A stretch of DNA of 64,000 nucleotides from DYJB01 sp963777165 (GCA_963777165.1 CAVZPO010000026.1:62001-126000); one strand, 5' to 3'; shown: positions 8,345 to 16,665, counted from the stretch's first letter. A program made the numbers and translations. Notes: generated by a model not told the origin, from the letters alone.

Positions 8345-9148
8345 ATGCGAACGGAACAGCTCTCCTACCGCGATCTGATTACCGTCTTCCGTGCCCTGGG
8401 GCTGCGACGGACGAACCGTTTGTTGGTGCATGTCTCCATGTCGGCGCTCGGTTCGGTGGCCGGAGGGGCCGACACGCTGGTCGGTGCGCTGCTCAACACG
8501 TGCGAGACCGTCATCCTGCCTTCCTTTACCGAGCAATCGATGCTGACCCCGGTCATCGGGCCGCCGGAAAACGGGTTGTCGTACGGGGGAGCCGCAGAGG
8601 ACAACCTGACGGCCGAGTTCTATCATCCGGACCTGCCGACGGCCGACGTGGTTGCCGAGCGGCTGCGGCACGACCGCCGGGCGCAGCGCTCGATGCACCC
8701 GTTGTATTCTTTCGTGGGCGTCAACGCCGACGAGGCCCTGCAATCACAGAGCATCGATGACCCCCTGGCCCCGGTGGGCTGGCTGGCGGACTTCGACGGT
8801 GACGTGCTCCTGCTCGGCGCCAACCACAAGGACAACCTCGCCCTGCACTACGCCGAACACGCCGCCGGGCGAAAACAATTCATCCGCTGGGCGCTCACGC
8901 CCGAGGGTGTTGTCATCTGCCCGAATTGCCCCGGCTGCTCGGAAGGCTTCCCGGCGATCAGCGAGCGTCTGGCCGGGGTGGTGCGGCGGGCGCGCCTGGG
9001 CGCCGCCCGCGTCGAACTGATTCCGGTGCGCGATTTGATCCACATTGCCGTGGGCTGGATCCGTCAGGACCCGCGGGCGCTTCTGTGTGTGCAGCCGGGG
9101 TGCTCGCGCTGCCAGGCGGTGCGCGCCTCGGTGCGCGTCAGCCTGTAA
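8345..9148 (+). CDS. AAC(3) family N-acetyltransferase
   Basis: A 267-residue member of the Antibiotic_NAT family (AAC(3)/YokD type). The family opening LLVHVSMSALGSVAGGADTL, the central ILPSFTEQS, the MHPLYSFVGVNAD region with the conserved His, and LLLGANHKDNLALHYAEH are all recognisable. True AAC(3) enzymes acetylate the 3-amino group of aminoglycosides, but chromosomal relatives often serve other roles, so resistance should not be assumed. The C-terminal CPGCSEGF and CSRCQAV cysteines are a family-variant feature. Confidence 0.82.
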   Translation: MRTEQLSYRDLITVFRALGLRRTNRLLVHVSMSALGSVAGGADTLVGALLNTCETVILPSFTEQSMLTPVIGPPENGLSYGGAAEDNLTAEFYHPDLPTADVVAERLRHDRRAQRSMHPLYSFVGVNADEALQSQSIDDPLAPVGWLADFDGDVLLLGANHKDNLALHYAEHAAGRKQFIRWALTPEGVVICPNCPGCSEGFPAISERLAGVVRRARLGAARVELIPVRDLIHIAVGWIRQDPRALLCVQPGCSRCQAVRASVRVSL

Positions 9149-9307
9149 ACCACCGATCGAGTCCTCGCGGCACGGTGCCCACGCCTTCCTCATGCCAGTG
9201 AATCCTGACGTCTTGCCGTCACCCACAGAGATCCGGCGCGCGGCGGATCGGGCTGCCCGAGAAGCACACGGGATGAGATTTGGTGGGCCGTAGGTCCAGC
9301 GAATACC

Positions 9308-9336
9308 TTGCGGCGGAGACAAGGCACCGGTATCAT
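9308..9336 (+). promoter_or_regulatory. sigma70-type promoter TTGCGG-17-TATCAT
   Basis: A -35-like TTGCGG at 9308-9313 and -10-like TATCAT at 9331-9336 are separated by 17 bases and lie 24 bases before the membrane-protein ATG at 9361. Confidence 0.5.
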
Positions 9337-9360
9337 TCGGCGAAACGGTCTGAGGAGGGT

Positions 9361-9651
9361 ATGGTGGAAAAGCGGACACTCGGCATCATTCTGACCATTG
9401 TGACGGCGTTGTTCTGCGGTTGCCCGGGCCTGTTCATCTGTCTCCTGGGTGGGCTGTCGGCCGCCGGGCTGGGGACCTACACCTCGGATGTCCTGGGGAC
9501 GACCGGGTCGGGCAACCTGCCGACCGGCTACGGATTCGGGATGCTGTGTGTCGGCCTGGTCCTGGTGGCTATCCCGATCGTGGTCGGTGTGGTGATGCTG
9601 CGCAAGCCAAAGACGACCACACCGGTGGACTTCGTCCCGCCGGCCTCCTGA
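9361..9651 (+). CDS. small membrane protein with two transmembrane helices
   Basis: A 96-residue hydrophobic protein of unknown function. Two membrane helices are evident, about residues 10-36 (TIVTALFCGCPGLFICLLGG region) and 62-84 (MLCVGLVLVAIPIVVGVVM region), joined by a Gly/Thr-rich loop. The first helix has three Cys residues. The ATG at 9361 has an AGGAGGG ribosome site 3 bases upstream and its own promoter. No family is recognised. Confidence 0.65.
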   Translation: MVEKRTLGIILTIVTALFCGCPGLFICLLGGLSAAGLGTYTSDVLGTTGSGNLPTGYGFGMLCVGLVLVAIPIVVGVVMLRKPKTTTPVDFVPPAS

Positions 9652-9732
9652 TCCCATCTCCATCGCAGTCGCCTCCGGCGGCCAGCCGGCGCGGGCTCCG
9701 CGTCAGGTTGGCCGCCCTCGCGTGAGGGCAGG

Positions 9733-10731
9733 GTGACGACCGCACTGGTCCTGGGCGCTACAGGGTTCATCGGGGGCCACATCGGGCTGGCCGCCGTGGA
9801 GCGCGGCTGGGCGGTGCGCGGATTGCGACGCGATCCGACTTCTGCAGGGTTACTGGATTCGGAATCCGTCGACTGGTTCTCTGGAGCGCTCGAAGATTCG
9901 GCCGCCCTGGACGATGCATTGCGCGGCGTGGATATCGTGTTCCACGCCGCCGCGTTCTACCCGCGCGACGGGCGACACGTCTCGCGCCAGGTGGGCACTG
10001 CCGTACGGCAGACGCGGGGTGTGCTCGACGCCGTGTGCCGGGCCGGGTCTCCGATGCTCGTCTACACGTCCAGCCTGTCGACGATCGGGCGGCCGCCGAC
10101 AGGTGAGGGGCGCATGGCCGATGAGCGCGACGTGTATGTGCCCGGTGCGCTCCCGCGTTCGGCCTACTACGAATGCAAGTACGCCATGGAAAGCGAGGTG
10201 CTGCGTGCCGCGGCCGCCGGCGCCTCGATCGTGGTCGTCAACCCGACGCTCGTTCTTGGGCCCGGGGACGCCAGGCCGACGACCGGCGCGCTGCTTCTCG
10301 CTCTGGCCCGCGGCTACGGGATCGTCAGCCTGCCGGGCTGGGTCAACATGGTCGACGTTCGCGACGTCGCCGAGGGACACCTGCGCGCGGCGGAGGTCGG
10401 CGTGCGCGGGGAGCGCTACCTGCTCGGCGGCGCCAACCTCAGAATTGGCGAGCTCATCCGACAGGTGGCGCGCCTGGCGCACGTTCTGCCGCCGCGCGCC
10501 GAGATCCCATTGGCACTCCTGCGGGTGCTGGTGCGCATCGGGGAGCGCCTGCCAGGCGCCAGCGTGCTGGGAAATCACCTGGGTGCCTTCGAGTACTGGC
10601 AGCCGCTCAACTGCAGCCGGGCGGAGCGCGAGCTCGGAGTGCGGGCGCGGCCGCCGGCCGCCACACTGCAGGATGCTCTCCGTTGGTACGCCGACCACGG
10701 TGCCTTGAAGCGCAGGATGCCTGTGGTATGA
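9733..10731 (+). CDS. NAD-dependent epimerase/dehydratase (extended SDR, HpnA-like)
   Basis: A 332-residue extended short-chain dehydrogenase with a GTG start. The NAD motif is GATGFIGGH (residues 8-16), the catalytic Tyr and Lys are in YYECKYAME (YxxxK), and the VVNPTLVLGPGDARPT segment with NMVDVRDVAEGHL is characteristic of NAD(P)H-binding epimerases. It resembles the hopanoid-associated sugar epimerase group, but no hopanoid genes are nearby, so substrate assignment is open. The promoter of the next gene lies within its 3' end. Confidence 0.8.
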   Translation: MTTALVLGATGFIGGHIGLAAVERGWAVRGLRRDPTSAGLLDSESVDWFSGALEDSAALDDALRGVDIVFHAAAFYPRDGRHVSRQVGTAVRQTRGVLDAVCRAGSPMLVYTSSLSTIGRPPTGEGRMADERDVYVPGALPRSAYYECKYAMESEVLRAAAAGASIVVVNPTLVLGPGDARPTTGALLLALARGYGIVSLPGWVNMVDVRDVAEGHLRAAEVGVRGERYLLGGANLRIGELIRQVARLAHVLPPRAEIPLALLRVLVRIGERLPGASVLGNHLGAFEYWQPLNCSRAERELGVRARPPAATLQDALRWYADHGALKRRMPVV

Positions 10732-10732
10732 T
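10705..10732 (+). promoter_or_regulatory. promoter TTGAAG-16-TATGAT inside the end of the epimerase gene
   Basis: TTGAAG (10705-10710) and TATGAT (10727-10732) with 16-base spacing precede the hypothetical gene at 10760 by 27 bases and overlap the last codons of the epimerase. Confidence 0.5.
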
Positions 10733-10759
10733 GGCCGCGGCCGGAGGGCCCGCCCACCC

Positions 10760-11158
10760 ATGGACGAGCAGGCGAAGATCACGATCATCGAAGGTCCCCC
10801 GCCTACCTTCGAGGCGGCGACGGAAGCCTGGCTCCTCGGCCTGACCGAAGGCTTGGTGCTGTCTCACGTGGCCGTGTGCCGCGTGCGCACCGCCAACGGA
10901 CCGGAGCTGGTGGAACGCTGTTATCGTGCCTGGCGCGATAGTCAGTCGATCGCCCTGGAGTACCGGGCCGAGGATGGTACGGCGCAGCAGGCGCCGATCG
11001 TGGCAGCGCGCTGGACCGAAGTCCCCGATGGGCACATGCTTCTGCTCTGGGTCCGGCTGGAGGAGGGTGAAATCGAGGTCGATATCGGTTTCGGTGCGGA
11101 GGACCTGGACGACGACCTGGAGGACGGGCCCGAGGGCGCCGACCTCGAAGACGGATAA
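10760..11158 (+). CDS. conserved hypothetical acidic protein
   Basis: A 132-residue soluble protein not recognised as a known family. The N-terminal 100 residues look like a compact alpha/beta fold with alternating hydrophobic strands (KITIIEGPPPTFE, LSHVAVCRVRTANG, ALEYRAEDG, MLLLWVRLEE). The last 30 residues are strongly acidic (DLDDDLEDGPEG), probably disordered. A strong hairpin terminator follows 8 bases after the stop, so with its own promoter this is a monocistronic unit. Confidence 0.6.
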   Translation: MDEQAKITIIEGPPPTFEAATEAWLLGLTEGLVLSHVAVCRVRTANGPELVERCYRAWRDSQSIALEYRAEDGTAQQAPIVAARWTEVPDGHMLLLWVRLEEGEIEVDIGFGAEDLDDDLEDGPEGADLEDG

Positions 11159-11166
11159 GCCTCACG

Positions 11167-11188
11167 CACCGGGCGGAAACGCCCGGTG
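11167..11188 (+). terminator. Rho-independent terminator hairpin
   Basis: Perfect 9-bp stem CACCGGGCG/CGCCCGGTG around a GAAA tetraloop, followed by GTTTT-containing sequence, just after the hypothetical gene stop. Confidence 0.75.
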
Positions 11189-11219
11189 ATGTTTTCCTGC
11201 ACCCATCCCGGAGGTGAGC

Positions 11220-12005
11220 ATGGCGGAGGAGACGCCCGGACTTCGCGCACAACGCAGCGGCGCCGTCTTGCGGATCACGCTCGACCGCCCGCCGGCCAAC
11301 GCTTTCGACGTCCCGATGGCCCGGGCGCTGCGCGCGGCTTTGCAGGGCGCGGCCGAAGATGCGGCCGTGCGTTGTGTGATGCTGACCGGGGCGGGCCGGT
11401 TCTTCAGCGCCGGCCAGGACGTGGGGACGATCGCCGGCGCCCCGCCGGAGATGGTCCGGCAGGCCCTGAACGAGATCTACAACCCGTGCATCCTCCTGCT
11501 GCGCACGATGCCCAAACCGGTCCTGGCCGCCGTGAACGGTCCGGCGGCCGGTATGGGATTGGGATTGGTGCTGGCGGCCGATCAGCGGCTGGCGGCGCGC
11601 AGCGCCCAATTCGTCTTTGGCTTCACGGCGCTCGGCCTCACGGCGGACTGCGGTGTTTCGGCTCTGCTCCCGGCGTGGGTTGGCCCCGGCCGCGCCTTCC
11701 AGATGGCCTACCAGGAGGACCCACTGACCGCGGAGCAGGCCCTGGGCCACGGCCTGGTAGCCGAAGTGTGTGACGATGCCGGTCTGGAGAGGCAGGCGGC
11801 GGCATGGGCGGAAAGCCTGGCCGCCGGCCCCACGCTCGCCCTGGCCCTGACCAAGCAGGCGCTGAATCAGGCGTCCTTCCCTGACCTCGAGCGGCGGCTG
11901 GAGGACGAGGCTTCTCGCCAGGCGGCTGCCGCGGCAACCGCCGATGCGCGTGAGGGGGTGGGAGCCTTCCTGGAGAAACGCCGCGCCGTTTTCCGGGGGA
12001 CTTGA
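11220..12005 (+). CDS. enoyl-CoA hydratase/isomerase family protein, isomerase-like
   Basis: A 261-residue crotonase-fold protein with SAGQDVGTI, VNGPAAGMGLGLVLAAD and FGFTALGLTADCGVSALLP in the expected places. Unlike the crotonase at 7541, neither catalytic Glu is present (GLGLVL and LTADCG instead), the pattern seen in PaaG/ECI-like isomerases and some hydrolases of this superfamily. The start at 11220 follows GGAGG by 5 bases; a GTG at 11214 overlaps that ribosome site and is less likely. Confidence 0.82.
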   Translation: MAEETPGLRAQRSGAVLRITLDRPPANAFDVPMARALRAALQGAAEDAAVRCVMLTGAGRFFSAGQDVGTIAGAPPEMVRQALNEIYNPCILLLRTMPKPVLAAVNGPAAGMGLGLVLAADQRLAARSAQFVFGFTALGLTADCGVSALLPAWVGPGRAFQMAYQEDPLTAEQALGHGLVAEVCDDAGLERQAAAWAESLAAGPTLALALTKQALNQASFPDLERRLEDEASRQAAAAATADAREGVGAFLEKRRAVFRGT

Positions 12006-12071
12006 ACCCGGGTGCCGGATCGGCGCATGATAGGGTGTCAGCGCATCACGGCGCGCCTCAGGAGGTGGAGT

Positions 12072-12254
12072 ATGCCGATCACCGAAGGCGTCGTGTACTG
12101 CGATGGGTGTGGGGTAGAGGTGGAGGGGGCTCCCGTGGTGAAGCAGGGATTGAGGTACTGCTGCACCACCTGCGCCGAAGGCGGTGAATGCGCCTGCGGG
12201 GCAGAGGATGATGATCAGCGCTCCGCCGGTACGCCGGAGACCGCCGTGGCCTGA
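12072..12254 (+). CDS. small Cys-rich metal-binding protein (TRASH/metallothionein-like)
   Basis: A 60-residue protein with nine cysteines: YCDGCG, then RYCCTTCAEGGECACG. The CxxC...YCCxxC spacing resembles a treble-clef TRASH-type metal sensor or a short bacterial metallothionein, so Zn or Cu binding is likely. The tail is acidic and unstructured. The ATG at 12072 follows GGAGGTGGAGT, a good ribosome site. No metal transporter is adjacent, and the family identity is tentative. Confidence 0.6.
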   Translation: MPITEGVVYCDGCGVEVEGAPVVKQGLRYCCTTCAEGGECACGAEDDDQRSAGTPETAVA

Positions 12255-12329
12255 GCGTGCCGCGGACTCGACGGCGAAGAGAAATGCAAGGGCGGGGCGG
12301 CCGAGAGGCCGCCCCGCCCAGCTCTCACC

Positions 12330-14108
12330 CTAGTCTGACGGCCGGCCGAGGGCGGCGCGCTCCTGCTCGACGATCGAATCGTCAAGCTTCTTGTACAGGG
12401 GCACGGGGGGCTGCAGTCGCTGCCCGGCCGCCAGCGTGCTCGGCACCCAGCGGCCCGTGGCGCGCGCCCCGTCATAGGCAAGCACTTCGTGCTCGCGCGT
12501 CGCTTCGGCGCGGGCGACGATCTTCAACTCCCCGAAGAGCGGCTCCTGGTATCCCAGCAAGGCGTGCAGCTTCTCGCTGCTGAATGGCAGGAAGGGCGCC
12601 AACAGCACCTTGAGCGAGTCGATCGCCCGCAGCGCGGTGTAGACGGTGGTGGCCGCGGCGGCCTTGTCCTGTTTGACGACGCTGAACCACGGGGCGCGGT
12701 CCAGGTAGCCGTTGACGGCGCGCGCCAGCCCCATCGCCTCGCCCAGCGCGGCGCGCAACCGCACTGCCTCCAGGTGTTCCCCGACGCTGACGAAGCCAGC
12801 CTCGACCTGCTCGAGGAGCTGCCGATCGATCGGTCGGAGCTCGCCCGGATCAGGAACCCGCCCGTCCCAGTGCCGGTAGGCGAAGGAAAGCACACGGTTG
12901 GCGAGGTTGCCCCAGGTGGCGACGAGCTCGTCGTTGTTGCGCCGCACGAAGTCCGCCCACGAGAAATCGCTGTCGTGCAACTCGGGCATCACCGAGGCCA
13001 CGTAGTAGCGGATCGGGTCGGGATCGTAGCGCGACAGGATGTCCGGCAGCCAGACGGCCCAGTTGCGGCTCTTGCTGAACTTCTGCCCTTCGACGTTCAT
13101 GAACTCGTTGGCCGGGATGTCGTAGGGCAGGTTGAGATGGTGCGTCGGATCGTCGTCGTAGATCCGGTCGACGCCCAGCAGCTCGGCCTGCCAGATGACG
13201 GTGTGGAACGGGATATTGTCCTTGCCGATGAAGTTGTAGATGCGTGCCTGCGGGTCGTACCACCAGTCCTTCCAGGCCTGCGGTTGGCCGATGGACTGGG
13301 CCCATTCGACCGAGGCGGTGAAGTAACCCATCACGGCCTCGAACCACACGTACAGACGCTTGTGCTCCCAGCCCTCCAGCGGAACTGGGATGCCCCACTC
13401 GATATCCCGGGTGACCGGGCGGCCCTTCAGGCCGGCGTCGACGTAGTTGCGAGTGAACTTGACGACGTTCGGCCGCCAGTGGCCGGCATGCGCCTCCAGA
13501 TAAGGAAGCAGGCGATCGGTGAAGGCGCCCAGGTCGAAGAAGAAATGTTCGGTGTCGCGCAGGACAGGCTGGCTGCCGTCGCCTTTGCTGCGCGGGTTGA
13601 TCAGGTCGACGGCGTCGAGCAGGCTGCCGCAGCGGTCACACTGGTCGCCGCGCGCTTCGGCGTAGCCGCAGATCGGGCACGTGCCCTCGACGTAGCGGTC
13701 CGGCAGGAAGCGCTTCTCCGACTCCGAGTACAGCTGCCGCTGCGTCTGGCGGAAGATGAACTCGCCGGCGTGCAGCTTGAGGAAGAAGTCGCGGGCGATG
13801 CGGTGGTGGTTCTCGGTGTCGGTATGGGTGAAGAGGTCGTAGGAGATCCCGATCGCCTGCTGCGTTTCCAGGAAGCGGCGGTGGTAGTGCTCGAACACCT
13901 GGCGCGGGGTCTGGCCGCGCTTGTCGGCCTCGACGGTGATCGGCGTGCCGTGCGAGTCCGAACCGGAGACCATCAGGACGCGATCGCCCTTGAGCCGGTG
14001 GTAGCGGGCGAAGACGTCGGCCGGCAGGTAGGCGCCGGCCAGGTGGCCGACGTGCAGATCGCCGTTGGCGTACGGCCAGGCGACGGAGACGTGGATCGTG
14101 TCGGTCAT
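12330..14108 (-). CDS. metG: methionyl-tRNA synthetase
   Basis: A 592-residue class I aminoacyl-tRNA synthetase that charges tRNA-Met. The HIGH motif appears as HVGH in YANGDLHVGHLAGAYL, the zinc knuckle is CPICGYAEARGDQCDRCG (four Cys), the KMSKS loop is KFSKSRN, and the anticodon-binding helical domain follows. The C-terminal tRNA-binding appendage of longer MetRS enzymes is absent, giving the short form. The start at 14108 begins the fold (MTDTIHVSVAWPYANGD). A TACAAT promoter lies 57 bases upstream. Part of this gene's 5' end is duplicated in degenerate form near 19.3 kb. Confidence 0.95.
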   Translation of the reverse strand: MTDTIHVSVAWPYANGDLHVGHLAGAYLPADVFARYHRLKGDRVLMVSGSDSHGTPITVEADKRGQTPRQVFEHYHRRFLETQQAIGISYDLFTHTDTENHHRIARDFFLKLHAGEFIFRQTQRQLYSESEKRFLPDRYVEGTCPICGYAEARGDQCDRCGSLLDAVDLINPRSKGDGSQPVLRDTEHFFFDLGAFTDRLLPYLEAHAGHWRPNVVKFTRNYVDAGLKGRPVTRDIEWGIPVPLEGWEHKRLYVWFEAVMGYFTASVEWAQSIGQPQAWKDWWYDPQARIYNFIGKDNIPFHTVIWQAELLGVDRIYDDDPTHHLNLPYDIPANEFMNVEGQKFSKSRNWAVWLPDILSRYDPDPIRYYVASVMPELHDSDFSWADFVRRNNDELVATWGNLANRVLSFAYRHWDGRVPDPGELRPIDRQLLEQVEAGFVSVGEHLEAVRLRAALGEAMGLARAVNGYLDRAPWFSVVKQDKAAAATTVYTALRAIDSLKVLLAPFLPFSSEKLHALLGYQEPLFGELKIVARAEATREHEVLAYDGARATGRWVPSTLAAGQRLQPPVPLYKKLDDSIVEQERAALGRPSD

Positions 14109-14165
14109 CGTGGTCCTCGGTGGGCCGGGCACGTCGGCACCTTCGGTGGGCCGGCGAGCGCGGCG

Positions 14166-14174
14166 ATTGTAGCA
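14166..14174 (-). promoter_or_regulatory. extended -10 promoter of metG (TGcTACAAT)
   Basis: On the minus strand TGCTACAAT lies 57 bases before the metG ATG. The box is not conserved in the degenerate metG copy at 19.4 kb. Confidence 0.55.
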
Positions 14175-14197
14175 TGCGGAGGGGCGGCGAATGGAAA

Positions 14198-14218
14198 CCG
14201 CCAGCCCTGGGCTGGCGG
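14198..14218 (-). repeat. perfect inverted repeat upstream of metG promoter
   Basis: CCGCCAGCCC and GGGCTGGCGG are perfect complements around one base. It sits upstream of the metG -10, so on the minus strand it may end read-through from upstream. A related imperfect hairpin occurs in the duplicated segment near 19475-19500. Confidence 0.5.
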
Positions 14219-14803
14219 CGGGAAGGCTGCCGGGTGCGGCCGGCGTCAGGCGCGGCCGGACCAAGCCGATGGGCCCAGCACCATCGGCGACGGCAGCCTG
14301 CGCATGGACATCGTCACCTGGATCCTCATCCGTTTGCTCACGGCTTGTTCCTGGACATTCTACCGCGGCAGCGGTTGGCCAGGCAGCCTTCCCATCGGGG
14401 AGCCAGATTGGCGACGCGCGATCGCTCGACCGCAGCAGGAAACGTTCACCGTCAGCGGTTTGAGAGGTGGACGCAAGAGCACCAGATGCAGGCACCAGGA
14501 AGCCCGTGCAGTCGCATATGGCACCCCCCGGGTGCTGACAGGCAACCGGCATTCGAGAGGGAGCAAGGCTCGCCCAAGACGCCAGTTAGCTGACCGAAAG
14601 GCGCATAGGGCGGGGGTGCGAGCTAGGATGGAATCGGCGCAAGACGGCGCCATGTCCGAAACAGGCTTGCTCGGTCTGAGCAAGAGCAGACAGGACGAAT
14701 GGGAAGATGAAAGAAGGGAGAGCGGGTAAGGCCCAACTCATCACGGCAATCCTGCCCAATTGGCGGGAGATCCACCTGGCGGACGGCCTGCCTGCGCAAG
14801 ACC
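14219..14803. other. non-coding region between metG and surface-protein gene
   Basis: No credible gene is visible. The part next to metG (to about 14310) is duplicated near 19.5-19.6 kb and includes a CCGATGG/CCATCGG hairpin conserved in both copies with a different loop. The 14590-14685 stretch holds a structured motif repeated before the gene at 16666. Confidence 0.5.
14592..14684 (+). ncRNA. structured leader motif, copy 1
   Basis: The 79 bases from 14592 to 14670 align almost without gaps to 16546-16622. Shared blocks are GAAAGGC, CTAG.ATG, TCGGCGCA, ACGGCGCC, TCCGA and GCTTGC. Visible hairpins are GGCGC/GCGCC (14636-14651) and CTTGCTC/GAGCAAG (14666-14684). It lies 120 bases before an exported-protein gene and looks like a cis-acting RNA; no known riboswitch class was recognised. 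Confidence 0.45.
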
Positions 14804-16102
14804 ATGGATAACGAACGCGAAGAGATGATCTCCTCCGAGAAAGCTACTCCCCAAGGCGCCGGGGCAGCACGATCGCGCCGGCGCCTCTTGCCCGGATGGA
14901 TGCTCCTGGTCGGGATGCTGGCATGCGGCTGGCTATCTGCCAGTACCGTCATGCAGACGCTTGAGGCAGGCCAGCCGATGGGCGGTAGCTCCAATCGTGG
15001 CGATGACCCTCTCGGCGCCTCGGCGCTGGCCGACCAGCCGACGCCAACCCGCCGGGTAGGTTCTCAAGACCCGGCTCCAGGGAGCCCCGAGGTGATCGTC
15101 CTTGCGCTCGGCAGTCCCACCCCATTGCCGGCGAGTGGCACGGGCGAGGATCCTCAGGCGCCTCCAGATATGCCGGCGGCAACACCGACGGCGACACCGG
15201 TGACGCCGACCGCCACACCCGTAACACCGACGGCCACGCCGGAGACGCCGACCGCTACGCCGGTCACGCCGACCGCCACGCCGGTCACGCCGACCGCCAC
15301 GCCGGTCACGCCGACCGCCACACCGGTGACGCCGACCGCCACTCCGGTCACGCCGACCGCCACTCCGGTCACGCCGACCGCCACTCCGGTCACGCCGACC
15401 GCCACTCCGGTCACGCCGACCGCTACACCGGTCACGCCGACCGCCACTCCGCAATGCCTAAACGACATCTACGAATCTGACAACTCCTTCGCACAGGCCC
15501 AAACGATCTCAACCGACGGTGTGCGCCAGTGCCATGTCAACACCCAGAGGGTCGAAGTGGTCGCCGGCACCCCGGTTGTCGTACAAGACGAGGACTGGGT
15601 GAAGTTCGGGGCGGTCACCGGGCATGCCTACACGATCGGCACCCAGCTGGTCAACGACATCAACCAATCGGACACGGCGGCCAATGATACGCTGCTGTAT
15701 CTGTACGGGACCAATGGCACGACCCAACTGGCGTACAACGACGACGTCGGGTACACGACGTGGTATATGGGCTACTACTACTACCGGGAGAGCCTGCTCC
15801 AGTGGACGGCGCCGGCCGATGGTTTGTACTTCGTGCGCGAGCTCCAGTGGGGCCCGACCGCCGGGTACACCATCCGAGACGGGCACCGCCTCTGGTTGTG
15901 GGTGGAAGACCTGACGACCCCTGCTCCTCTGGCGGCCGCCCTCGTGAGCTTAGAAACGCCTACGGCGGTGCCGCCTGAGGCGACGCCTTCACCCGAGCCA
16001 ACCTCGGCCCCGCCGGCGGACACGCCGATACCAACCGACCCTCCAGCGACTGAGCTGCCAAGTCCTCCGGCCGACACACCGGAGCCCTCCCCCGCGCCTT
16101 AG
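14804..16102 (+). CDS. surface protein with TPTATPV tandem repeats and PPC-like domain
   Basis: A 432-residue exported protein. An N-terminal Arg-rich stretch (ARSRRRLLPG) precedes a membrane segment (WMLLVGMLACGWLSAST, about residues 32-48). Residues about 127-216 are 13 copies of the 7-residue unit TPTATPV (one copy has Glu for Val), a rigid, potentially glycosylated stalk. Residues 217-370 begin CLNDIYESDNSFAQAQTI and resemble a pre-peptidase C-terminal (PPC) beta-sandwich domain with DWVKF and YNDDVG. A second Pro/Thr-rich stalk ends the protein without an LPxTG anchor. No catalytic domain is seen, so an adhesive or structural surface role is inferred. Confidence 0.7.
   Translation: MDNEREEMISSEKATPQGAGAARSRRRLLPGWMLLVGMLACGWLSASTVMQTLEAGQPMGGSSNRGDDPLGASALADQPTPTRRVGSQDPAPGSPEVIVLALGSPTPLPASGTGEDPQAPPDMPAATPTATPVTPTATPVTPTATPETPTATPVTPTATPVTPTATPVTPTATPVTPTATPVTPTATPVTPTATPVTPTATPVTPTATPVTPTATPQCLNDIYESDNSFAQAQTISTDGVRQCHVNTQRVEVVAGTPVVVQDEDWVKFGAVTGHAYTIGTQLVNDINQSDTAANDTLLYLYGTNGTTQLAYNDDVGYTTWYMGYYYYRESLLQWTAPADGLYFVRELQWGPTAGYTIRDGHRLWLWVEDLTTPAPLAAALVSLETPTAVPPEATPSPEPTSAPPADTPIPTDPPATELPSPPADTPEPSPAP
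15182..15451 (+). repeat. 21-bp tandem repeat, 13 units
   Basis: 270 bases made of 13 copies of a 21-bp unit, each encoding TPTATP plus Val or Glu (the last unit lacks the seventh codon). Central copies are nearly identical at DNA level and differ mainly at third positions, which favours slippage and length variation in frame. Confidence 0.9.
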
Positions 16103-16127
16103 GAACGGGATCGGACTGCTATCTCTG

Positions 16128-16157
16128 AACCTGCCCCCCGGATCCGGGAGGCAGGTT
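16128..16157 (+). terminator. hairpin terminator after surface-protein gene
   Basis: AACCTGCC/GGCAGGTT flanks an inner CCCGGATCCGGG palindrome, beginning 26 bases after the stop. There is only a short T-rich tail (TTCTC), so efficiency is uncertain. Confidence 0.55.
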
Positions 16158-16545
16158 CTCGCGTCCCGCACCTGACGGCGAGGCACGGCGTCGCCGGAGC
16201 GAGTGACGGGGTTAGGTGTGGCCCGGTGGCCCGGCGGACGCCCGGGCACCGCAGTCTGGATCAGAACCTAAGCACCCGTAGGCCGCTTCTGATGGCGGAT
16301 TGGGCCATTTCTCGGCAGCCTCATTCTTCCGATTCCCGGGCGCAGAAGCCATCGGGCTGACGTTCCGAAGGATCGGAGGGCCGCGGCATGGCAAGCAACG
16401 TGCAACCCGAGCGTCTGGAAGCCAGATGCAAGGGTGCCACCCCTGTCGACGAGGAGCGACATCCGCCCACATATCGGGGGTTAATGGACATTCCCGGGCT
16501 CCAACCGCTCCATTCTTCGGGCAGGCACGGGGAGGCAGGATAGGC
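16158..16545. other. non-coding region upstream of second structured leader
   Basis: About 390 bases without a credible gene on either strand. Apart from short palindromes I see nothing assignable before the leader motif that begins at 16546. Confidence 0.4.
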
Positions 16546-16645
16546 GACTGAAAGGCAGTTCAGGACGAGTCCAGGCTAGTATGAGTTCGGCGCATACGGC
16601 GCCACATCCGAGACATGCTTGCCCTGCCTGAGCAGGTGCGGGCAG
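16546..16645 (+). ncRNA. structured leader motif, copy 2
   Basis: Second copy of the motif at 14592-14684. The GGCGC/GCGCC hairpin (16589-16603) is kept with a different loop, and the following hairpin (TGCCC/GGGCA around CCTG..CAGG) replaces CTTGCTC/GAGCAAG with different bases but similar position. It ends 20 bases before the next ATG, overlapping the likely 5' UTR. Confidence 0.45.
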
Positions 16646-16665
16646 GTAAACCTAGGGAGGTCGCA

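Noticed and set aside
9192..9293. Possible 33-residue peptide between the AAC(3)-like and membrane-protein genes
   Set aside because: No ribosome site and no similarity; the promoter of the next gene begins directly after it.
14109..14310. T-box element before metG
   Set aside because: No AGGGTGGNACCGCG antiterminator sequence, and the likely -10 box leaves only a 57-base leader.
12489..14729. Long open frame antisense to metG
   Set aside because: High GC makes long antisense frames common. Its translation is low-complexity and it lies fully opposite a well-supported gene.
15182..15451. CRISPR-like array
   Set aside because: Repeats are contiguous 21-base coding units without spacers.
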